Shown in pieces: positions 1 through 2,831 of a DNA stretch of 5,446 nucleotides. The stretch is taken from NCBI GenBank assembly GCA_040758525.1, contig JBFLVQ010000649.1:1-5446 (forward strand), in the 5' to 3' direction. Under the pieces are notes generated by a model. The model saw nothing but the letters and a program-made list of their open reading frames with translations. It was not told where the DNA came from and did no database searches. The DNA is from JBFLVQ01 sp040758525. GTDB taxonomy: Bacteria > Acidobacteriota > Blastocatellia > Chloracidobacteriales > JADJPF01. The position numbers were made by a program, and so were the translations under genes. Positions within the stretch are counted from its first letter, which is position 1; each line of letters opens with the position of its first letter.

Positions 1-191
1 ACTATGAGTTGAGCCATATCTTTGCCGAGTCGGCAATGATATGGTTCCAATTTCTTGCGATTGGGCCGTTTTGGTGCAGCAGAACGATGCTGGTTATTAT
101 CAAGTGGGCTTGCAGCCGACTGCGCGATTGCAAAACCTTGCAATAGGATAATCAATGCTGTTGAATAAATTATTGATTTAGCCATTTTCAT
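1..191 (-). CDS. Exported protein with signal peptide, 3' end cut by window edge
   Basis: Reading leftward from an ATG at 191, 63 codons stay open to the window edge, so the C-terminus is missing. The start is supported by a purine-rich AGAAGGAA ribosome site (197-204) about six bases upstream. A second ATG two codons in (185) is possible but further from that site. The N-terminus looks like a classical signal peptide: MKMAK, then the hydrophobic stretch IIYSTALIILLQGF, then AIA or AQS-AAS as plausible signal peptidase I sites around residues 21-27. The visible mature part is short, polar and basic (KRPNRKK) with one Cys at residue 53. I recognise no family. It lies 34 bp downstream of another small hydrophobic-leader gene on the same strand, so the two probably form an operon. 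A copy of the 21-bp repeat found at 378-527 is embedded in its coding sequence. Export is well supported; function is unknown. Confidence 0.62.
   Translation of the reverse strand, partial: MKMAKSIIYSTALIILLQGFAIAQSAASPLDNNQHRSAAPKRPNRKKLEPYHCRLGKDMAQLI
32..52 (+). repeat. Isolated copy of the 21-bp ATGGTTCCAATT repeat inside a gene
   Basis: The sequence begins GGCAATGAT and ends ATGGTTCCAATT. It matches the best unit of the downstream array (408-428) at 19 of 21 positions. It lies about 345 bp from that array and inside the coding region of the exported protein, where it is read in reverse as LEPYHCR. It could be an outlying binding site of the same DNA-binding protein, or a remnant of repeat spread. 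Confidence 0.6.
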
Positions 192-225
192 AGTTATTCC
201 TTCTTACCGACTTGATATCCCTAAC

Positions 226-339
226 TCATCCTTTATCCGATAGCCGTGATGCCCGTCGTTTCTGCTTCTGTAGAGCAGCAGCCTGTGAACAGATCAAGCA
301 AATCATTGCAATTAGAACAATTAACTGTTTATAGGTCAT
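226..339 (-). CDS. 37-residue secreted or membrane peptide
   Basis: A 37-codon frame runs from an ATG at 339 to a TGA at 226-228. The N-terminal half is strongly hydrophobic (QLIVLIAMICLIC) and is followed by SQAAA and then a polar, basic tail (KQKRRASRLSDKG). This reads either as a signal peptide with an AAA-type cleavage site near residue 22 or as a single membrane anchor. No proper lipobox is seen, because neither Cys (14, 17) is preceded by Gly, Ala or Ser. The ribosome site is weak (GAGAG, about seven bases upstream). The gene precedes the exported protein at 1-191 by 34 bp on the same strand, which suggests co-transcription. It is short enough that chance is possible, but the tandem pairing of two export-type N-termini argues for reality. 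No family recognised. Confidence 0.45.
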   Translation of the reverse strand: MTYKQLIVLIAMICLICSQAAALQKQKRRASRLSDKG

Positions 340-377
340 GGCAAAACTCTCAAAGCTACAAACAATATTGAAAACAT

Positions 378-527
378 GGCAGCTTTATGGTTCCAATTTG
401 CGAACACGGCAATTTTATGGTTCCAATTCTTCCTGCGACCAACTCACCACAATTCGAAATTAAAAGAGTTAGCAATTTACTCCGGCAATTAATTGGTTCC
501 AATTCCGGCAATTTAATGGTCCCAATG
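378..527 (+). repeat. Four 21-bp iteron-like direct repeats
   Basis: Units lie at 378-398, 408-428, 484-504 and 507-527. The consensus starts GGCAATTTT and ends ATGGTTCCAATT. The first two are nearly identical and start 30 bp apart, with the flanking AACAYGGC also shared. The last two start 23 bp apart, both preceded by CC, and unit 4 is slightly degenerate (GGTCCCAATG). Direct repeats of this length, near DnaA boxes and an AT-rich stretch, fit plasmid iterons. Alternatives are operators for the small minus-strand operon starting at 339, or the multiple transposase-binding repeats at the end of an IS21-, Tn7- or Mu-type element. No transposase gene is in the window. Confidence 0.75.
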
Positions 528-536
528 ACAATTACA

Positions 537-587
537 CCCCACCATTCCCTTCCCCACCCCCCCTCAATATTCCACACCCCACACCCC
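537..587 (-). other. C-rich tract, G-quadruplex potential on minus strand
   Basis: Runs of C occur at 537-540, 547-549, 552-555, 557-563, 577-580 and 584-587. On the minus strand the segment 537-563 gives four G-runs of three or more with loops of 1, 2 and 6 bases, which meets the usual quadruplex pattern. It lies directly between the iterons and the 12-bp array of the candidate origin. Confidence 0.45.
568..576 (+). promoter_or_regulatory. DnaA-box-like site TATTCCACA
   Basis: It matches the DnaA box consensus TTWTNCACA at eight of nine positions. It is interrupted by nothing else and lies between two repeat arrays. Alone it would be weak evidence; the second near-consensus box at 660-668 strengthens it. 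Confidence 0.35.
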
Positions 588-590
588 TAG

Positions 591-650
591 TCAACAACAA
601 CCTTAACAACAACCTTAATAATAAAGTCAACAACAATGTCAACAACAACC
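591..650 (+). repeat. Five-unit tandem array, about 12 bp, TCAACAACAACC
   Basis: Units start at 591, 604, 616, 627 and 639, i.e. spacings of 13, 12, 11 and 12 bp. The best units read TCAACAACAACC, TAACAACAACCT, TCAACAACAATG and TCAACAACAACC; the third (TAATAATAAAG) is degenerate. The spacing is close to one helical turn, so a bound protein would contact nearly the same face each time. The array ends ten bases before the DnaA box at 660, as expected for a second set of origin iterons or a duplex-unwinding element. Confidence 0.65.
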
Positions 651-659
651 CTTTTATTT

Positions 660-668
660 TTATCCACT
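660..668 (+). promoter_or_regulatory. DnaA box TTATCCACT
   Basis: It matches the classical TTATCCACA box with only the last base changed. It sits immediately 3' of the 12-bp array and beside AT-rich sequence, the position expected in an origin. Confidence 0.5.
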
Positions 669-679
669 TATAGTGTTTA

Positions 680-712
680 TACGAGCGATAATTTATGGTC
701 GTAAGTGTACGA
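680..712. repeat. Three TACGA/TCGTA half-sites
   Basis: TACGA occurs at 680-684 and 708-712 and its complement TCGTA at 699-703. The last two form the dyad TCGTA-agtg-TACGA. The arrangement resembles an operator beside the origin. The motif is short, so confidence is low. Confidence 0.25.
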
Positions 713-717
713 TATAC

Positions 718-823
718 ATGGTGAATAGGTGAATAGGTGAAGGGGAATGGATGAATGGGTAGAAGAATGGGAATTGATGAATGAGGTGAGAAGTGAAGGT
801 GAAAGAGGACGATCCGGGTAAGA
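718..823 (+). other. Purine-rich non-coding stretch with short GGTGAATA repeats
   Basis: The plus strand is overwhelmingly A and G, beginning with GGTGAATA repeated at 720 and 728 and partly at 736. There is no credible gene. A 24-codon frame at 747-821 exists but is explained by the purine bias. The strand asymmetry resembles that of the 4102-4256 spacer. Confidence 0.5.
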
Positions 824-869
824 TGTCTGCAGTGCTGATAAATAAGGAGGACGGATTACACTGCAGACA
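824..869. repeat. Perfect 11-bp inverted repeat, 24-base loop
   Basis: The arms TGTCTGCAGTG (824-834) and CACTGCAGACA (859-869) are perfectly complementary and enclose 24 bases. The plus-strand loop contains AAGGAGG (844-850), a full Shine-Dalgarno-like sequence, but no ATG follows at a usable distance. It begins 32 bp beyond the stop of the minus-strand gene ending at 901 and could help end that transcript, though no U-tract follows. It could also be a single-strand structure of the origin. Confidence 0.6.
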
Positions 870-900
870 CCAGGGCAAATCAATCTGACTATTGCTTAAC

Positions 901-1215
901 CTAACTTTTATCCCACATAACTTCCACTTTCTCTCCTAACAAAGCAGAAAACTTGCCACTGCATTGCACCCATCCACGCATCTCTTGTCCATACTGATCC
1001 ATCACAGTTATATAGTAATAGCTTTGATCTCGATCATAAGAAGATACCGAGAAAGGACTCTCGCGAGCTGACCGTTTCTCTTGCTGCAAAATTTTGTAGC
1101 CATGTTCACTTACCCATTGTTTCAGATTGTCTTCAGCAGAAGACCGCTTGATAGCTACTAAGATAAGGATCACAGCTACAACAGCGAATATGGTTAATAC
1201 TATTAATACTGGCAT
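901..1215 (-). CDS. Small one-helix membrane protein, conserved hypothetical
   Basis: This 104-residue protein has one N-terminal transmembrane helix (about residues 3-22, LIVLTIFAVVAVILILVAI) followed by KR, so the soluble part is probably cytoplasmic. Residues 28-104 form a compact domain with the features LKQWVSEHGYKILQQEKR, a YYITVMD strand, then GWVQC and a terminal VEVMWD. The pattern 'hydrophobic helix, LxQWxxExGYxxLxxE, GP/SPF, YxxTVxD, GWVxC, VxVxWD' resembles an uncharacterised protein type I recall from cyanobacteria; that is recollection, not a search result. The ATG at 1215 is preceded by AGGAGA (1225-1230 on the complement) at nine bases. No function can be assigned. It is downstream of the His-rich gene but separated from it by a terminator, so it likely has its own promoter. 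Confidence 0.82.
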   Translation of the reverse strand: MPVLIVLTIFAVVAVILILVAIKRSSAEDNLKQWVSEHGYKILQQEKRSARESPFSVSSYDRDQSYYYITVMDQYGQEMRGWVQCSGKFSALLGEKVEVMWDKS

Positions 1216-1262
1216 ATGCGATATTCTCCTGTGCTAACCTGATTCCTCCCAGTCGAAGCACG

Positions 1263-1288
1263 AAAAAAACTAGTGATGTATCACTAGT
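1263..1288 (-). terminator. Rho-independent terminator for the His-rich gene
   Basis: The arms 1269-1277 and 1280-1288 form the palindrome ACTAGTGAT/ATCACTAGT. Read on the minus strand the stem is followed by seven T (1263-1269). It lies 45 bp beyond the stop of the 1333-1542 gene and before the 901-1215 gene. A possible minus-strand promoter (1304-1332) would start transcription just before this hairpin, so it could also act as a 5' leader attenuator for the 901-1215 gene. Confidence 0.68.
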
Positions 1289-1303
1289 CACCAATTGCTA
1301 ATT

Positions 1304-1332
1304 ATTATCACCAGTCCGCTTATTACAAACAA
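1304..1332 (-). promoter_or_regulatory. Possible promoter for the 901-1215 gene
   Basis: On the minus strand TTGTTT (1327-1332) and GATAAT (1304-1309) are separated by exactly 17 bases. The -10 element matches at five of six positions and the -35 at three. It lies right at the 3' end of the His-rich gene. The terminator-like hairpin just downstream makes a simple promoter reading uncertain. Confidence 0.25.
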
Positions 1333-1542
1333 TCAAAACAATTTCCTCAACATCTTCAATTTCAGTTTCAGGGGCAGATGCGATGCCTTATGCCTGAACA
1401 GGCCACCCCGGTGATGCAGTAGAGCCGACAAGTGATGCGGATGAGAATGATGTGAAGAGTAATGTCCATGACCGACATGGCCTTTCCTGAACAATTTCTC
1501 AACTAGCCAATATTTGAAGAGCCTCTTTATAAGTTTAAACAT
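1333..1542 (-). CDS. Small basic histidine-rich protein
   Basis: This 69-residue protein has 12 His, 10 Lys and 5 Arg with a single acidic residue. Residues 1-20 (MFKLIKRLFKYWLVEKLFRK) form a likely cationic amphipathic helix. Residues 21-55 hold all the His, in clusters such as GHGHYSSHHSHPHH. The C-terminus (LPLKLKLKMLRKLF) is again cationic and hydrophobic. The ATG at 1542 is preceded by a strong GGAGGT (complement of 1551-1556) with an eight-base spacer, and a terminator follows, so this is very probably a real gene. His clusters suggest metal (Zn, Ni, Cu) binding. The flanking helices suggest membrane or nucleic-acid contact. Both are inferences, and no family is recognised. It is transcribed divergently from parA across a 302-bp control region. 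Confidence 0.68.
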   Translation of the reverse strand: MFKLIKRLFKYWLVEKLFRKGHVGHGHYSSHHSHPHHLSALLHHRGGLFRHKASHLPLKLKLKMLRKLF

Positions 1543-1610
1543 TACTGCCTACCTCCAATACTTTCACTATACGGCAATAAAGCTCTGGATTTTGGACGAT
1601 TGGAATGGGT

Positions 1611-1680
1611 GACTGTCTCAGTCTGATCTAGCCTGATCTGGTTTGATCTGTCTTGATCTAGTCTAGTTTAGTCTTTCCAC
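1611..1680 (+). repeat. 10-bp-periodic TGATCT array upstream of parA
   Basis: Seven units fall in exact 10-bp register. Four are clear (GTCTGATCTA, GCCTGATCTG, GTTTGATCTG, TCTTGATCTA, starting at 1621, 1631, 1641 and 1651). Flanking them are degenerate units at 1611 (GACTGTCTCA), 1661 (GTCTAGTTTA) and 1671 (GTCTTTCCAC). Sites one helical turn apart line up on one face of DNA, as in partition sites and cooperative operators. It lies 165-235 bp before the parA start, so it may be a centromere (parS-like) or an autoregulatory site. Each core contains GATC, a methylation target in many cyanobacteria. Confidence 0.68.
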
Positions 1681-1681
1681 A
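1673..1681 (+). promoter_or_regulatory. DnaA-box-like site CTTTCCACA
   Basis: One mismatch (first base) to TTTTCCACA. It overlaps the last degenerate unit of the 10-bp array, far from the candidate origin, and may be coincidental. Confidence 0.22.
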
Positions 1682-1707
1682 CCATAAATGTATGGGTAAA
1701 CAATCAT

Positions 1708-1790
1708 CTATATCCTAGTTATTGTGTTTCTTTGGCCAAAAACTATAGACAAAGATTTCAAGATTTGTTATTAATAGCACTAGGATATAG
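1708..1790. promoter_or_regulatory. Perfect 12-bp inverted repeat in the parA promoter region
   Basis: CTATATCCTAGT at 1708-1719 recurs as its exact complement ACTAGGATATAG at 1779-1790, 59 bp apart. The spacer is AT-rich and includes the palindrome TTTGGCCAAA (1731-1740) and promoter-like hexamers (TTGTGT 1722-1727, TATAGA 1744-1749, 16 apart). Two half-sites flanking a promoter fit a looping operator. A likely ligand is the HTH domain of the adjacent ParA, as many HTH-bearing ParA proteins repress their own operon. Confidence 0.5.
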
Positions 1791-1814
1791 CAAATTAACC
1801 CGCAAACAGTTCGC

Positions 1815-1827
1815 TGTACTTTGTACA
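1815..1827. promoter_or_regulatory. TGTAC-N3-GTACA dyad in parA leader
   Basis: A 5-bp perfect dyad with a TTT centre, 18 bp before the chosen parA start. It could be an operator or an mRNA hairpin just upstream of the ribosome site. Short, so tentative. Confidence 0.3.
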
Positions 1828-1834
1828 ATATGCC

Positions 1835-1839
1835 GGAGG
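1835..1839 (+). promoter_or_regulatory. Ribosome binding site GGAGG fixing the parA start
   Basis: GGAGG lies five bases before the ATG at 1845. The alternative starts TTG 1821 and ATG 1830 have no comparable site and would place this GGAGG inside the gene, so 1845 is preferred. Confidence 0.7.
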
Positions 1840-1844
1840 CGGCG

Positions 1845-2831
1845 ATGTCTAACAATGATTATATTTCTGCAAGTGAGGCTTGTGAGCTTTTAGGGGTTTC
1901 CCCAGACACATTTCGGCGATTAGCCCGAACAAATAATCTTTCAACTATTCCTGATCCTACAGACGCACGTGTCAAGCTTTTTGAGCGTGCTGCTATCCTC
2001 AATCTTAAACGCCAACCGATGGGTATTACTACCCGCCATAAGGTCATTACATTGAGCAATAACAAGGGTGGGGTTAGTAAAACGACATCGGCTATTTCTC
2101 TGGCAGCAGAAGCAGCAGCAGACGATCTTAGGGTTTTGCTTATTGATGCTGCCCCGCAAGCTTCAGCTACCACCGCGTTATTTGATAATGAGGAAAGACC
2201 GCTAGAACAAGGTATTTTATTGTCATGGCTAAAAGGTGACGTAGGTTTTGAGGATTTAATTAAGCCAATTAAATTTGAAAAGCTTCAGATTGATTTCATC
2301 CCTAGCAGCACTAAAAACGATCAGATAGATAGATCGAACCCCCTAGAAGTCGTGCCAGCCCTGCGAGAGTTTTTCGATTCGTGGGATGAATCACCCTATG
2401 ATTACATCTTTATTGATACCGATCCATCTTTTGGAACATTGGTGTCAATGGCCCAAGTTGGTAGCCATTTTGTGCTCTGTCCAGTGCAGGCAGATGTACT
2501 ATCTGTTGACGGTACAGCTCAACTATCTCGCCAATTACAACGTGCCCGCGCACTAACTCGTAGCCCATTCCCTGCCCTTTTGGGCTTTTTTCTCTCACGT
2601 TTTGACGCGCGTCGGCGCGTATGCAAAGAGGCTTTAGAGACTCTCAAAGCAGCTTATCCTGGCTTCGTTCTGGACACTGTTATTCCTGATAACGTCAGGA
2701 TTATGGAAAGTCCAGCGCAAAAAGCCCCAGTTAGTCTTACTGCGCCAGATTCTAAGGGCGCTCAAGCTTATAAAGCATTGTGGGCGGAGGTACGCGAACG
2801 TGTCGAAAGATCCATCGTCGCCAGTGCGTAA
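1845..2831 (+). CDS. parA: ParA-type partition ATPase with N-terminal HTH
   Basis: This 328-residue ParA-family P-loop ATPase would position plasmid copies on the nucleoid. Residues 7-56 form a MerR-like helix-turn-helix (ISASEACELLGVSPDTFRRL) as in long, self-repressing ParA proteins. The deviant Walker A is NNKGGVSKTT, with signature Lys74 and P-loop Lys79. Walker A' reads LLIDAAPQASAT (97-108). Walker B reads YIFIDTDPSFG (187-197). The C-terminal part carries the expected NVRIMESP and SKGAQAY segments. The usual second Asp of Walker A' (Asp-x-Asp-Pro-Gln), catalytic in relatives such as Thermus Soj D44, is Ala103 here. Walker B has Asp193 where Pro is usual. Length and all other motifs look intact, so the gene is not decayed. 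It may be slow or inactive in hydrolysis (inference). It overlaps the next gene by 32 bp. Confidence 0.92.
   Translation: MSNNDYISASEACELLGVSPDTFRRLARTNNLSTIPDPTDARVKLFERAAILNLKRQPMGITTRHKVITLSNNKGGVSKTTSAISLAAEAAADDLRVLLIDAAPQASATTALFDNEERPLEQGILLSWLKGDVGFEDLIKPIKFEKLQIDFIPSSTKNDQIDRSNPLEVVPALREFFDSWDESPYDYIFIDTDPSFGTLVSMAQVGSHFVLCPVQADVLSVDGTAQLSRQLQRARALTRSPFPALLGFFLSRFDARRRVCKEALETLKAAYPGFVLDTVIPDNVRIMESPAQKAPVSLTAPDSKGAQAYKALWAEVRERVERSIVASA
2786..2791 (+). promoter_or_regulatory. Ribosome binding site GGAGGT inside the end of parA
   Basis: GGAGGT within the last codons of parA is eight bases before the GTG at 2800. This fixes a GTG start for the second gene and indicates translational coupling in the overlap. 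Confidence 0.65.

Larger units (their letters stand above)
378..720. other. Candidate plasmid replication origin (oriV)
   Basis: No convincing gene is seen here. Instead there are 21-bp iterons (378-527), a C-rich tract (537-587), five tandem TCAACAACAACC-like units (591-650), two DnaA boxes with one mismatch each (568-576, 660-668) and an AT-rich segment around 651-700. Iterons, DnaA box and AT-rich segment together are the usual architecture of theta-replicating plasmid origins. Assignment rests on this pattern only; the initiator is not proven, but the winged-helix protein at 2800-4101 is the obvious candidate in the window. Confidence 0.5.

Noticed and set aside
336..377. 13-codon minus-strand frame MFSILFVALRVLP whose TGA overlaps the ATG of the 37-residue gene
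   Set aside because: Very short, no ribosome site, and starts inside a 21-bp repeat; the ATGA overlap is probably chance.
356..577. 73-codon minus-strand frame containing repeated GTIKLP
   Set aside because: The amino-acid repeat is only the translation of the 21-bp DNA repeats; no ribosome site or recognisable protein.
747..821. 24-codon plus-strand frame MDEWVEEWELMNEVRSEGER.. just before the 824-869 inverted repeat, like a leader peptide
   Set aside because: The region is purine-biased, which creates Glu/Trp/Arg codons by itself, and no properly spaced ribosome site or promoter is clear.
677..883. 68-codon minus-strand frame rich in Ser, Leu, Pro and Tyr
   Set aside because: It is the complement of the purine-rich low-complexity tract, with no ribosome site and no domain pattern.
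1821..1844. Longer parA from TTG 1821 or ATG 1830
   Set aside because: The only good ribosome site, GGAGG at 1835-1839, serves the ATG at 1845.
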